From a virus, in IMG/VR virus record IMGVR_UViG_3300012005_000053, positions 1 through 23,787 of that record: a stretch of 23,787 nucleotides of DNA. One strand, 5' to 3'. The notes below the pieces were generated by a model. It was not told the DNA's origin. It ran no database searches and worked only from the letters and a program-made list of their open reading frames with translations. The position numbers and the translations under genes are program-made. Below are positions 1 through 8,253 of the stretch, piece by piece (within the stretch, counting starts at the first letter, position 1; each line of letters opens with the position of its first letter).

Positions 1-149
1 GAGCGGACACGCGATGTTGCATTGGGCACGGCGTTGTTGGCTGTGGTTTGAGCCGCAGCACCGATAGGCTCAGCGACCGCGGCGGCGAGGGCTGCGTCGA
101 TCCCGTCGCCCCACGCGAGGAAGTTCGGATCACCCGAATGGTGCGCCAT
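1..149 (-). CDS. Probable tail fibre protein, N-terminus only
   Basis: This is the first 49 codons of a minus-strand gene that runs off the left edge. It begins MAHHSGDPNFLAWGDGID and continues with an Ala-rich stretch (AALAAAVAEPIGAAAQTT). An ATG at 149 is preceded by a strong Shine-Dalgarno sequence (GGAGG, then TCTG before ATG), which fixes the start. It lies 39 bp downstream of the preceding tail gene and continues the leftward operon. Ala-rich, helix-prone N-termini are common in trimeric phage fibres, and the position after the other fibre genes agrees, but no diagnostic domain is visible in this fragment. The function is inferred from position and composition only. Confidence 0.7.
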   Translation of the reverse strand, partial: MAHHSGDPNFLAWGDGIDAALAAAVAEPIGAAAQTTANNAVPNATSRVR

Positions 150-188
150 CAGACCTCCGCTTGCATGGTTGCCAAAGGGGCCTCGCCT

Positions 189-1427
189 CTAGTAGTAACT
201 GACAGAATGTCCAGGCCACACGTCGGGCCACTCATCAGTCCATACGTCGCCGAAAATTCCAATAGTTGGTAGCACCCCGAATTGCGGTACTCCAGGAGTA
301 ACTCCCAAAGGACAATTCTCCTCCAGCAACTTGGAGATGAGGTAACTGCGGTTGACCCGATCTGGGTAGTAAAAGGATTCTGAAGCATTCGCTACGCCAC
401 CCCAGATGTAGTCCGAACCAGAGGCACCATCAAAGTAGCCCCCAGTGGGAACCCCGGTCCCACTTACCTCCTCAAGCAGTGCGTTTGTAGCCGTCAGCAT
501 CTGCCCGGAAGTCCATGCTCCACCAGTAGCGGTGGGGTATACAAGGATTCTCGGTGACGTTCCGGGTGCAGCGGCATTACTTGTCAGTACCACGGTCTGT
601 GGGGTGCCGGTCAGGACGATGCTGTTGGACGGAGTGATATACCCAGAACCATCCTGTGCTTGGACGTTTATGGTTCTCCCGGCAGGCCCAGACACGACAA
701 CAGAACCCGACCAGAATGGCCTCCAGGTACCCACGACTGCACCAGTAGATAGCCACGTGTTGGTAGACCCGTCTACCTGAAACGCCCAGCCTGTGCCCTG
801 AACAACCCGGGCCCCACCTACTGCGGCGAGCCACCCGGTTGCATCCACAGCCAACGACGGGTTCGGGATAAAGTTCACCCGCTTTGGAACTACAACGCAA
901 TTGAGCGCTCGCGCTGGATGGAAGTCCACGGGTGCGGTTGCTGCGTACTTGGCGATCTCGAACTGGGCAGCATTGATAAACTCATACCCAGCGTTAACGA
1001 GCCCCTTGAACTTCAGGCCGATGCTGGCATATGCAGCCCGAGACCATGCCTTCTTCCCGCCCGAAACTGGGTAGTCCAGGGGGGTAGAAGCGATCGCGTA
1101 GTAGCGGCGGTAGCCTGAGGTCTGGGTGACATCAGAGGTGGTGGCTCCGCCATTGTGACTACGTACCAGGACCATGGCCGGATCGAGCGCGTTGGTCTGG
1201 TAGTGCGCGAAGTCGCGGAAGGATCCATAGGGTTCATTGAGGTATCCCTGAGCGGTTCCGTGCAGTGATAGGAGCCCGAAGGATACTGGAGCAACCAGGG
1301 TCGCCGGGATCTTCGCCCCTGCGCTGGAGAGCAGGCGCAGTGTGTCTGAAGCCGAACCGAAGTGGGGGCGCAGGACCATTCCTCGTGCGCCGCCGACAAG
1401 TCTAAGCCGTGCCGATCCCGCGGTCAT
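189..1427 (-). CDS. Tail protein with C-terminal carbohydrate-binding-like domain
   Basis: The product is 412 aa. Residues 1-180 form a domain I do not recognise. Residues about 183-358 look like the jelly-roll carbohydrate-binding modules of actinophage minor tail proteins: an opening VNFIPNPSLAVDATGW (the usual N-x-NPS-x-x-x-x-x-x-GW pattern) and a closing YFDGASGSDYIWGGVANAS (YFDG...D..W.G..N.S). The C-terminus is Trp/Asp-rich (DVWTDEWPDVWPGH). The open frame extends further upstream, but those residues are Arg/His-rich shadow of the neighbouring gene. The ATG at 1427 overlaps the previous stop as ATGA, so translation is probably coupled. It probably sits at the tail tip or on a fibre and binds cell-surface sugars. 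The role is inferred from the domain pattern and position. Confidence 0.8.
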   Translation of the reverse strand: MTAGSARLRLVGGARGMVLRPHFGSASDTLRLLSSAGAKIPATLVAPVSFGLLSLHGTAQGYLNEPYGSFRDFAHYQTNALDPAMVLVRSHNGGATTSDVTQTSGYRRYYAIASTPLDYPVSGGKKAWSRAAYASIGLKFKGLVNAGYEFINAAQFEIAKYAATAPVDFHPARALNCVVVPKRVNFIPNPSLAVDATGWLAAVGGARVVQGTGWAFQVDGSTNTWLSTGAVVGTWRPFWSGSVVVSGPAGRTINVQAQDGSGYITPSNSIVLTGTPQTVVLTSNAAAPGTSPRILVYPTATGGAWTSGQMLTATNALLEEVSGTGVPTGGYFDGASGSDYIWGGVANASESFYYPDRVNRSYLISKLLEENCPLGVTPGVPQFGVLPTIGIFGDVWTDEWPDVWPGHSVSYY

Positions 1428-3076
1428 TCCTGGATCGCGATCCAGTTGATGATGACCGTCCCGGTGTAAGCGCTGGCGTCTTCGGTGGCGACGATCATGG
1501 TGCAACCCGCCGTGGTCAAACTGACGAAGTGAACCCCAAGCACGTTGCATCCCGAGCCACTGAGGCCAATGCCAGGGGTGAGGACTGGCACTGATGAGAA
1601 CCTGCCCGAGGGAAAGGTGATCGCCTGAGTGAGGGTGTTGTCACCACCGAACACGAAGTTGGTGGTCCCGGTGGCGATCGCCGAGACACCCCCGGCGGTG
1701 CCTGGCTTGGGAAGTGTCACGGCGGTCGTACCCGTGGTCTGGTCCAAAAAGGCCCCGCTCGTGAAAGCCCCAGAGGCGTCGCACCCCAACAGGCGGGCGC
1801 CTGTCGCGGGGTCCGAGATGACGATTCCATAGGCTGGTTTGATCGCATTGGAACCAGCCTGTGACACGCACGCCGTCATGGTCGTGTTCGGTGAAAGAGT
1901 GTGGATCTGCACGTTGTCGAAAGTGCCCACGGTACAGTTTCCAATAGCGAGGAAACCTGACACTGTTGGACTATCCCCGGTGAGTCGGATTCCGGCGTTC
2001 AGATTGTCCACGGCAACGCACGCCGAGAAGTTGCTGCGCGTCCCGCCATCCACGAAACCGAACTTGTTGCTTTGGGCAGTACAGGCGTTGAACGTCGTCC
2101 CCGCAACCGTCGCATAAGTAATACCGAAGCCACCCTCAGCGTTGTCATTCGCCCTGCAACCGGTGAAGGTCGTTACTGCGTACCCCGACGACTCAAACCC
2201 GTAGAGGGTATTTCCTGAAGCCTCACACCCCACAACCTGGGCGGTGCAAATACGTCCAACTCCACCCGTGGTCAGGATTCCTGCGCCCGCATTGCCTGAC
2301 AGCATGACACCGCTAATGAGGGCGTCTACGACATCGCGGCTCGAACCCGCGTCAGGTTCTAGGTCGATACCTGCCCCCGGTGCCATGTACTTGGTAAGTC
2401 CAGTGTTGATGTACGCGCCGCCCTCGATCCGGGGCCTGATCGCGTCGATGATCGAGATCCCCTGACGGCGGTTGTCGTCGCTGACGCAGGACTCGAAGAC
2501 CACGTCGGTGGGGCGTTCGAAGACGAAGAATCCGTCACCCCAGCACTTGGTTGCATACACGCCCTTGGCGCGGAAGCGGTGACTACCAGCACCCACGGAG
2601 ATGGCGTAGCCCCATTCGCCTGCGGTGCCGGTATGGGCCACGACATCGCCCACGAACCGCCCACCGAGGATTGAGCAGTCGGCGGCGGTCACGTCAACCA
2701 TCTGGTAGTGCTGGTAGGTGGAGGTGTCCATGACGAACGTGGCCCCATAACAGGACAGGACGGTCCCGGCCTGATTGAGTTTGATCCCGCCAGAGTGGTC
2801 GTTGTCGAAGAGTTGCCCTGTGACGATCCGGTACGTGCGCCCTGCGGGGAACAGGAGCACCTTGCCGGGGTTGGCTGTGATCGCTGCGTTGATCGCGGCG
2901 GTGTCGTCGGTGCCGTTGCCAGCGGTGCCACTGCAGTCGCCCATGACACCCTCGCCTAGGACGTTGACGAACAGGTCGCGGAGCCTGATTGTTGTAGCGG
3001 AGATGGCAATGTCGCGAAGGTTGTCATCATCCGTCATTCCAGGGTCGCCCTCGACGTGGGTACCTGTTAGTGCCAT
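1424..3076 (-). CDS. Tail fibre/tailspike with right-handed beta-helix (pectate-lyase-like fold)
   Basis: The product is 550 aa. Residues about 40-80 carry the entry motif of pectate-lyase-superfamily phage proteins (GNGTDDTAAINAAI, then KVLLFPAGRTYRI). The next about 330 residues are short repeating beta-rungs rich in Gly, Asn and Cys, such as FTGCRANDNAEGGFGI and FNACTAQSNKFGFV, typical of a parallel beta-helix. The C-terminal about 110 residues form a separate beta domain ending VIINWIAIQE. Such proteins bind or cut surface polysaccharide as trimers, but no catalytic residues can be assigned by eye. The ATG at 3076 has AAAGGGG upstream. An internal ATG at codon 14 (MTDDDN) is an alternative start. 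It lies 15 bp after the large adaptor gene and overlaps the next gene by ATGA. Confidence 0.85.
   Translation of the reverse strand: MALTGTHVEGDPGMTDDDNLRDIAISATTIRLRDLFVNVLGEGVMGDCSGTAGNGTDDTAAINAAITANPGKVLLFPAGRTYRIVTGQLFDNDHSGGIKLNQAGTVLSCYGATFVMDTSTYQHYQMVDVTAADCSILGGRFVGDVVAHTGTAGEWGYAISVGAGSHRFRAKGVYATKCWGDGFFVFERPTDVVFESCVSDDNRRQGISIIDAIRPRIEGGAYINTGLTKYMAPGAGIDLEPDAGSSRDVVDALISGVMLSGNAGAGILTTGGVGRICTAQVVGCEASGNTLYGFESSGYAVTTFTGCRANDNAEGGFGITYATVAGTTFNACTAQSNKFGFVDGGTRSNFSACVAVDNLNAGIRLTGDSPTVSGFLAIGNCTVGTFDNVQIHTLSPNTTMTACVSQAGSNAIKPAYGIVISDPATGARLLGCDASGAFTSGAFLDQTTGTTAVTLPKPGTAGGVSAIATGTTNFVFGGDNTLTQAITFPSGRFSSVPVLTPGIGLSGSGCNVLGVHFVSLTTAGCTMIVATEDASAYTGTVIINWIAIQE
1430..1445. repeat. 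16-bp perfect palindrome at a gene junction
   Basis: CTGGATCGCGATCCAG is its own reverse complement. It covers the last codons of the beta-helix fibre gene and ends two bases before the ATG of the next gene. It could fold in mRNA next to the coupled start, or it could simply be coding sequence (it encodes part of the C-terminal NWIAIQE). No function can be shown. Confidence 0.6.
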
Positions 3077-3091
3077 GCGGAGGCCCCTTTA

Positions 3092-5140
3092 CTAGTAGAG
3101 AAGTGTGTAGACATCGGAGTAGGGCGAAGACCAGTAGGGAGCAACACCCAGCCCATGGAGAGTGGCCGTCTGGTTTAAGTTGGAGGCAACACTCAAGACC
3201 GGGGTACCATTTCTGCTTACCGTAATTGCGGTACCCACAAAGTTTACCGTAATTCGGTCCTGCGGGAGGAACGGCGTGGAGTATGCACCCAGCATCACAT
3301 ATGCTCCAGCAGTATGTGAGTACAAGCCCTCCATCGTGGCCAGCAAGAACGAAGTAGCACTAGCGCCTCGGAATACGACGAACTGCTTGTTGACCCCCGC
3401 TGCTTCCGCATTGAAGGTGGCGGACACATTCCCGTCTGCGGATCCCGGAATAGTGGCCAGCCCGGTACCGCTGGGCCAGAGCACGCCACCGTCTAGATCG
3501 GAGACCACCCATGTCCCGCTCTGCACCGTCCACGTCGCCGATCCTGTGTCCATCGTATGGCCCACTAGAGTTCCGTAGCGGTTACCGAACGAATCGAACG
3601 TAGAGCCGATGGTAGCCTCATTCTCAGTGTCCACCGTGCCTACTAACGCGCCCAACTCATCGAAGAACTCGATGACCGGGTAGGCCGGAATGACAAAGCC
3701 CTCACCTGCTTTGGCGTACAAGGATAAGGCAAGGTTGGGCCGGTCATCCAGTCCTATGATCTCCCAGTAGGCGTCATCGGTAAGCCCACCATCTGGTGGG
3801 GTTCCCGAGACTTCGTGCGTGGCCCGGTAGACCCTACCCTCGAAGTTGACGAGAGTGCCCCTCTGGTAGGTATCCGTCGCTAGATAGGGCAGTGGAAGGG
3901 GGATCGGTGTGCCAAACTTGAATACCTGACCCCGGTCAAGAGTTACTTCCCCGCCCCGCCTAGCGATAGAGCGCGCACCAAGGTCAGCGGTAAAACCGTT
4001 GTCATTGGAGACCTTCAGTGCATTGGCCGTCAGGTCAGCAGCATCTAGGACTGACTGAACCCCCAAGGCCAATGTCAAGGTTGGGTACTCCCCACCTGAG
4101 TAGGCCTGCCCCTCCCATCCAGCAATGGCCCCGTCAGTGTCGACGAGTGTCACATCTGAGGTGCCCGCTAGGTTGGTCCACCGGCTGTTGCTCGCCTGCG
4201 TCCCGGAGGGTGCCTGTTCCTGTCCGTAAGCCCCCCCGGTATTGCATTGGTAGACGTACCCGTTGAACCTGATTCGCTCCCCAGCCACGTAGTTGCGGAA
4301 GGTGGTGTACAGCGGGTAGGTCGGGTGGGCAAATGACGCGGCGTCATCGTTGACCATGAGGTTGGGGCCTAGGGACAACGCGACATCCAGAGATGTCGTC
4401 ATGGAGATCAGTGACTGTAGTTGCTCCAGCGTGCCCTTCTCCCGGCCGAGGACAGCCGCGCTGCCTACGCGCTGCCGGAAGAGCCCACTGGGGGCTGAGG
4501 ACTCATAGGTGATACCAAGTTGATCAGCCAACCGTGCGAGGTCACTGACGTGGCTCTTCTTCGGGTCATTCAGAAACTGGAGTGAGTCGAGGCTCGTCTT
4601 GACAGAGTCGAGCCCCCACCCGAGGATGCTGAGAAACTTCTTGAGCGTCTCGTTCTCGATCGGGCTGTCGTTGGCGTCCGTACCACTGGACTGGTGGTGG
4701 ATTGGGAGGAGGTCGAAGAGCCTCTGGCCGTACCCGTGGTCGACCACCATCAGAGTTGAGGCACCCCCGGCTCGCTGCCATACCCCCTCTGACTTCACGA
4801 AGAGGGTGTAGTAGTGCCAAGCCCCTGCGCGCACTCCCGCGTCCATGAGGCTATGGTCCGGTGCCGTCACATCCAGCAGGATCTCCCCGTCGGTCTCATT
4901 GACGGAGTACCCCGTGAAGTTCTTAAGGACTCGGAGCCCCGTCCATACCCCGCTGGGGCTCTGCCACGTGAGTGAGATGAGGTCATAGCCAATGGGCTCG
5001 GCGATAATCGGGTCGACTTTGAAGTCGATGAACTTCGATGTTAGTGGGAGGCTGTCCCCCGTGGCACCATAGAGGGACCAGTCAATGACAACTGGCCCAT
5101 ACTTCTCCGTCCCGTATCGGGTGTACGCGTAGATTGCCAC
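3092..5140 (-). CDS. Tail protein I-like baseplate/fibre adaptor with sugar-binding modules
   Basis: The product is 682 aa with a mosaic layout. Residues 45-130 look fibronectin-III-like. Residues 135-255 resemble the P2 gpI / phage tail protein domain (RLFDLLPIHHQ, then KKFLSILGWGLDSVK and LADQLGI, then REKGTLEQLQ). Residues about 278-325 (GERIRFNGYVYQC...W) and 420-463 (YQRGTLVNFEGRVYRAT...YWEI) are two small CBM5/12-like modules. Residues about 515-682 resemble a concanavalin/LamG-type lectin fold (TWTVQSGTWVVSD). The N-terminal part probably docks to the J-like wedge as gpI does, and the rest binds cell-wall sugars. The start is GTG at 5140 with GGGGGAT upstream, 3 bp after the preceding stop. 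Module boundaries are estimates. Confidence 0.82.
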   Translation of the reverse strand: MAIYAYTRYGTEKYGPVVIDWSLYGATGDSLPLTSKFIDFKVDPIIAEPIGYDLISLTWQSPSGVWTGLRVLKNFTGYSVNETDGEILLDVTAPDHSLMDAGVRAGAWHYYTLFVKSEGVWQRAGGASTLMVVDHGYGQRLFDLLPIHHQSSGTDANDSPIENETLKKFLSILGWGLDSVKTSLDSLQFLNDPKKSHVSDLARLADQLGITYESSAPSGLFRQRVGSAAVLGREKGTLEQLQSLISMTTSLDVALSLGPNLMVNDDAASFAHPTYPLYTTFRNYVAGERIRFNGYVYQCNTGGAYGQEQAPSGTQASNSRWTNLAGTSDVTLVDTDGAIAGWEGQAYSGGEYPTLTLALGVQSVLDAADLTANALKVSNDNGFTADLGARSIARRGGEVTLDRGQVFKFGTPIPLPLPYLATDTYQRGTLVNFEGRVYRATHEVSGTPPDGGLTDDAYWEIIGLDDRPNLALSLYAKAGEGFVIPAYPVIEFFDELGALVGTVDTENEATIGSTFDSFGNRYGTLVGHTMDTGSATWTVQSGTWVVSDLDGGVLWPSGTGLATIPGSADGNVSATFNAEAAGVNKQFVVFRGASATSFLLATMEGLYSHTAGAYVMLGAYSTPFLPQDRITVNFVGTAITVSRNGTPVLSVASNLNQTATLHGLGVAPYWSSPYSDVYTLLY

Positions 5141-5143
5141 GGG

Positions 5144-5764
5144 TTAAATCCCCCGGAGGAACACGCCGCTAATCCTAGAGCCACCCGTCGTCTGTGCTGC
5201 CGAGGAGGTTCGGTAGGCCCCCAGCCTTACCTGCGTTCCAGCGGTTAGTACACCAATCGAACAGACGCTCGCTTCAAAGGTATAGGTAAGCGTCCCTTGG
5301 AAATCGGAGGAAGCCAGTAGCCTAGTGTTCGCATAGATCCCGAGTCGACGAAAGCCATCATCACCATTTGCTCGCCAGATCGTGTACCCATTGATGTGGT
5401 ACCAACCCGTTTTGTTTACACGGAACCCGTTGACCCCGTTGTACCAGTGGAATGGGTCGTTGTTCGGAAGCGGGGTGGGGAATGGGACATACTGGACGAC
5501 ATCCTTCGCCACTGACTGTATGGTGTTTTCCCACATGTCGAAAGCAGGAATTGTCCTTCCACTCTCCAATGCGGATAGACGAGCAGCAAGACTAGCCATT
5601 GGTTCAAGATCGTCGCTGTCCAGCAGGTTCGGGTTTACCCCGAGAATAGTCTCCAGGGCCACTACCTCATCCTGAAGGTCATTGACGTGGGCAGCCATGA
5701 CATCGTCGGTGTAGTCATGCTTTGCCGTGAAAACCTTGATCGCTCTTGGGTACGATGCGGACAT
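5144..5764 (-). CDS. C1q/TNF-like trimeric fibre protein
   Basis: The product is 206 aa. The N-terminus (YPRAIKVFTAKHDYTDDVMAAHVNDLQDEV, here split: YPRAIKVFTAKHDY and DLQDEVVALETILGVNP) is a short attachment segment with a predicted coiled coil, a style often seen in actinophage tail genes. Residues about 75-206 look like a C1q-type trimeric jelly roll: FRVNKTGWYHINGY in the core strand, then LRGI at the end. The ATG at 5764 overlaps the stop of the J-like wedge gene by one base (TAATG), so the two are probably translated together. It is probably a short fibre or knob at the baseplate. The C1q assignment is from the strand pattern and needs a profile search. Confidence 0.75.
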   Translation of the reverse strand: MSASYPRAIKVFTAKHDYTDDVMAAHVNDLQDEVVALETILGVNPNLLDSDDLEPMASLAARLSALESGRTIPAFDMWENTIQSVAKDVVQYVPFPTPLPNNDPFHWYNGVNGFRVNKTGWYHINGYTIWRANGDDGFRRLGIYANTRLLASSDFQGTLTYTFEASVCSIGVLTAGTQVRLGAYRTSSAAQTTGGSRISGVFLRGI

Positions 5765-7248
5765 TAGGAGACCCCTCCAGAGGCAGTTACAACGAGATTA
5801 CCAAGCACGGGGAGTTCCCAATCACGGAAGACCATGTCGGCTGTTCCATACTGCGCTGAGTCAGATCGTACGACAATGGGAATAGTGACATACTGAACTC
5901 CCGCCACACTCATGATGGTGGCGTAGAAGTCCGAGACGGTAAGGCGCATCCCAAAGTCGACGCTAGAGAGACCCATCATTGTGCGTATTGCCTGCTCTAC
6001 GCTGTATTTGACTGCTGCCTGGTTGTACCGTCCGTATACTTGAACAACAATCGGGGTCGCTACCGATCCAACATTCACACTGATGAAGGCTGGACTCGCA
6101 ACAGAGATAGAGCAGCCAGCCAAAGCCTTCCCCGCCAGCACCTTCTGGACGTTAGATACCAAGAGTGCATTGGGCGCAGCCCCGTTGGCTCCGACGACAA
6201 AGACTGTTACCGAGGTGAAGGACCCAGCGACCGCATTGGCCCGCATGACTCCTGGCACTGCAATGGTGGCGTCAATGAAGTCCTGCAGGGTCACGGCCCT
6301 ATTCTGCGTCCGGAACGCGCGCGGCGCATTGGCGCGGATCTGGTCGGTACTCTCCGGATCTGTACCACCGGTCATGGCACTAGACTTGCTCGCTCCCACA
6401 CTATCCAGGGAGATGCTTACTCCGGATACCGAAGGATCAGCGATGTTGATTACCTGATTTGCTCCGATGTTCCCTACCACACCACCACCAATACGGTACG
6501 TGGCATAGATATTCAATTGATTGTTGGGTATTGCGCCGTTTAGGTTATCCCCAAAGGATACCCACGTCGCACCGGCCTCATCATTGAAAGTGGAGAATAC
6601 TTTGTCATTGGAATCGCCATCGACCAAGTAAAGTATCTGGGTCCACTCTTCGGTAGTTTCTCCTGTGGAGTCATACCCCGTTGAGATGAAGAGGTGTACC
6701 GAGCCCTCGATTACTGGCTGATTGGGGATGCGATACTGCTGTGAGGAAAGACCATTAGAGGCCCCCAGTAGTACCATCGAACTTGTCTGGCCCTGTGTGA
6801 CGGGGACGGTCACCTCGCCCCCAACCACCGTGATGGAGGCCTCCGTGTCCGTCTCATAGACGATAGAGTCATCGAGGCTTTCGATGTATCCAGTGACAAC
6901 CGCTGTTCTGGCGGGGATCACGACGGTCGACGGGCCCGGGTTGGCGGAGATGAAGGTCACAGTACCGACAGCGGGAATAGCACTGGAGGGAACATACCCG
7001 AGTAGTTCTGCAATCTGCAGGATACTTAGGCGTTGGGTGGCTGTGGACAGGTAAGCCTCCGCCTGCAGGCGGTCGCCGTAGTAGGACAGAATATCACCCA
7101 TGTAGGAGAGTAACTCCACAAGGACAACACCGAAGTCCCCTTCGGAGCGGCTCTGCCATTCAGGGAACTGCCTGCTGGCATAGTCAAGCAGGGAGGTCTT
7201 GAACCCCTCAAAGTCCTTGGACGTGTAGTCAATAGCCGGAACGCTCAT
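5764..7248 (-). CDS. Baseplate wedge protein, J-like (gp47/gpJ family)
   Basis: The product is 494 aa, close to the usual size of baseplate J-like proteins. The N-terminus has the family signature: IDYTSKDFEGFKTSLLDYA, then EGDFGVVLVELLSYMGDILSYYGDRLQAEAYL. A central TYRIGGGVVGNIGANQVINI matches the conserved Y..GGG..GN motif, and the C-terminal half has the typical ADQIRANAPRAFRTQNRAVT-like stretch and a VAGVQYV segment. In P2, Mu, T4 and eCIS tails this protein forms the wedge ring around the hub and carries the fibre adaptors. The ATG at 7248 overlaps the gp25-like stop as ATGA. The order gp25, J, then fibre genes is the standard one. Confidence 0.93.
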   Translation of the reverse strand: MSVPAIDYTSKDFEGFKTSLLDYASRQFPEWQSRSEGDFGVVLVELLSYMGDILSYYGDRLQAEAYLSTATQRLSILQIAELLGYVPSSAIPAVGTVTFISANPGPSTVVIPARTAVVTGYIESLDDSIVYETDTEASITVVGGEVTVPVTQGQTSSMVLLGASNGLSSQQYRIPNQPVIEGSVHLFISTGYDSTGETTEEWTQILYLVDGDSNDKVFSTFNDEAGATWVSFGDNLNGAIPNNQLNIYATYRIGGGVVGNIGANQVINIADPSVSGVSISLDSVGASKSSAMTGGTDPESTDQIRANAPRAFRTQNRAVTLQDFIDATIAVPGVMRANAVAGSFTSVTVFVVGANGAAPNALLVSNVQKVLAGKALAGCSISVASPAFISVNVGSVATPIVVQVYGRYNQAAVKYSVEQAIRTMMGLSSVDFGMRLTVSDFYATIMSVAGVQYVTIPIVVRSDSAQYGTADMVFRDWELPVLGNLVVTASGGVS

Positions 7249-7664
7249 CCGCGTATAACCTCACTCACAGTACCCCCCACCGAGATGACGGCCGTGTTGG
7301 TGTTCTTTGACAAGGATGATGCAGTAGACGCACTCTCCCTGCGGACATAATCAACGGCGATCTCTGAGACCCCAGACCCTTCAGGATGCACGACAGGGAC
7401 AACCCTCTGGAGGACGACACCCGGCTCATATTTCCCAAGCGCTTCTTTGGCCCGGGTAGCAATACTCTCAGCGACCAACTCGTCATCGGGAGCGAAGAGC
7501 ATCTCCTGCGTGGGAACCCCGTAGTCAGAGAGTACGACCCGCTCCCCTGGCTCGGTGCTTATCAGCGCTCGCACATGTTGACTGATCTGCTTATCCGGGT
7601 CGGCTGTGACAGCGACGGACCCACCAGGGCCGAGCGCGAATGGATGAAGCAGTTCAGTAGGCAT
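7245..7664 (-). CDS. Baseplate wedge protein, GPW/gp25 family
   Basis: The product is 139 aa, the normal size for gp25-like proteins. The family motif is visible: VRALISTEPGERVVLSDYG followed by MLFAPDDE, matching the conserved L.T..GER....YG....F pattern that nucleates the sheath at the baseplate. The C-terminal half (VDYVRRES...) is a short beta segment. The ATG at 7664 has only a weak Shine-Dalgarno (GAGAG). It follows the 589-bp interruption that holds the plus-strand gene, so its transcript must either read through that region antisense or start within it; no convincing minus-strand promoter was found there. Confidence 0.92.
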   Translation of the reverse strand: MPTELLHPFALGPGGSVAVTADPDKQISQHVRALISTEPGERVVLSDYGVPTQEMLFAPDDELVAESIATRAKEALGKYEPGVVLQRVVPVVHPEGSGVSEIAVDYVRRESASTASSLSKNTNTAVISVGGTVSEVIRG

Positions 7665-7733
7665 AGTGTAATTCTCTCAGACAGGCCGTAGTTTATTGGA
7701 CTGGTTGTACCCTCCAGGAGTACGCTTGGTCTA

Positions 7734-7762
7734 TTGACAAACCACGCGCATAGCGAGACACT
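7734..7762 (+). promoter_or_regulatory. Sigma-70/SigA-type promoter for the plus-strand gene
   Basis: A perfect -35 hexamer TTGACA (7734-7739) is followed after 17 bp by GACACT (7757-7762), which keeps the A at position 2 and T at position 6 of the -10 box. Transcription would start near 7769, giving a leader of about 45 nt to the ATG at 7814. It points rightward, against the surrounding operon. The -35 is strong; the -10 is only a partial match. Confidence 0.55.
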
Positions 7763-7813
7763 GACTGACGTGCATGCTCGCAAGGTTGCGGGGCTAGTAA
7801 CAGAGGAGTGGGA

Positions 7814-8251
7814 ATGGGTGCTCGACGAGCGGTTGTAGGTTCGGTGCTGGCTGGTCTGGCTGCGGTTGGTGGTACTGCGACAGTGGTCGCATCCCAGCCC
7901 CCGCCGACCCATGAGGTTCAAATGGTGCAGACCGTCAGGGGAGGCTCATCCGTGCTAAGCCCAAAGCAGTTCACTCCGACTGTGGCCCCAACGACCGCAG
8001 CACCTGCCCCGGTAGCATCAACTCGGGTAGCCACACGTGTGGCCTCCCCCAAGAGAACGGTGGCCATCGTGCCCAAAGTCGTAACTCCCAAGGCCGCAGC
8101 ACCCGCAGTGCCTTCATGGACGCCCCCGGTGCAGTCCCCGGGGCAGCCACCCAACCTGAGCGATGGCCCGGGGACCGCCCCCAATGGCGTCTTTGGTGGC
8201 GGGGCTCCTTCCACGCCAGCCCCCCACCCTGCCCCCGCGCCGAAGCCATAA
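7814..8251 (+). CDS. Hypothetical Pro/Ala-rich exported or membrane-anchored protein
   Basis: The product is 145 aa and I recognise no family. The N-terminus looks like a signal peptide or anchor: two Arg (MGARRAVVG) then a hydrophobic run SVLAGLAAVGGTATVVA, with a possible cleavage site at ASQ. The rest is low-complexity, rich in Pro, Ala, Thr and Val with scattered Lys/Arg, and ends APHPAPAPKP; such a chain would be extended and could span the cell wall. AGAGGAG lies 5 nt before the ATG, which I prefer to the in-frame GTG at 7808. It is the only plus-strand gene in the window, lies between gp25 and spike genes, and ends 2 bp from the converging spike stop. It may be an independently expressed accessory (moron-like) gene, for example for superinfection exclusion or lysis; this is speculation. 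Confidence 0.75.
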   Translation: MGARRAVVGSVLAGLAAVGGTATVVASQPPPTHEVQMVQTVRGGSSVLSPKQFTPTVAPTTAAPAPVASTRVATRVASPKRTVAIVPKVVTPKAAAPAVPSWTPPVQSPGQPPNLSDGPGTAPNGVFGGGAPSTPAPHPAPAPKP

Positions 8252-8253
8252 GG

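Noticed and set aside
1428-1550. Longer N-terminus for the carbohydrate-binding tail protein
   Set aside because: The extra residues are Arg/His-rich and are the out-of-frame reading of the fibre gene C-terminus; the ATGA start at 1427 is better.
174-3090. 11-bp inverted repeat AAAGGGGCCTC (174-184) / GAGGCCCCTTT (3080-3090) flanking two fibre genes, like an invertible segment
   Set aside because: Dozens of 11-bp inverted pairs are expected by chance at this length, both lie near purine-rich ribosome sites, and no invertase gene is present.
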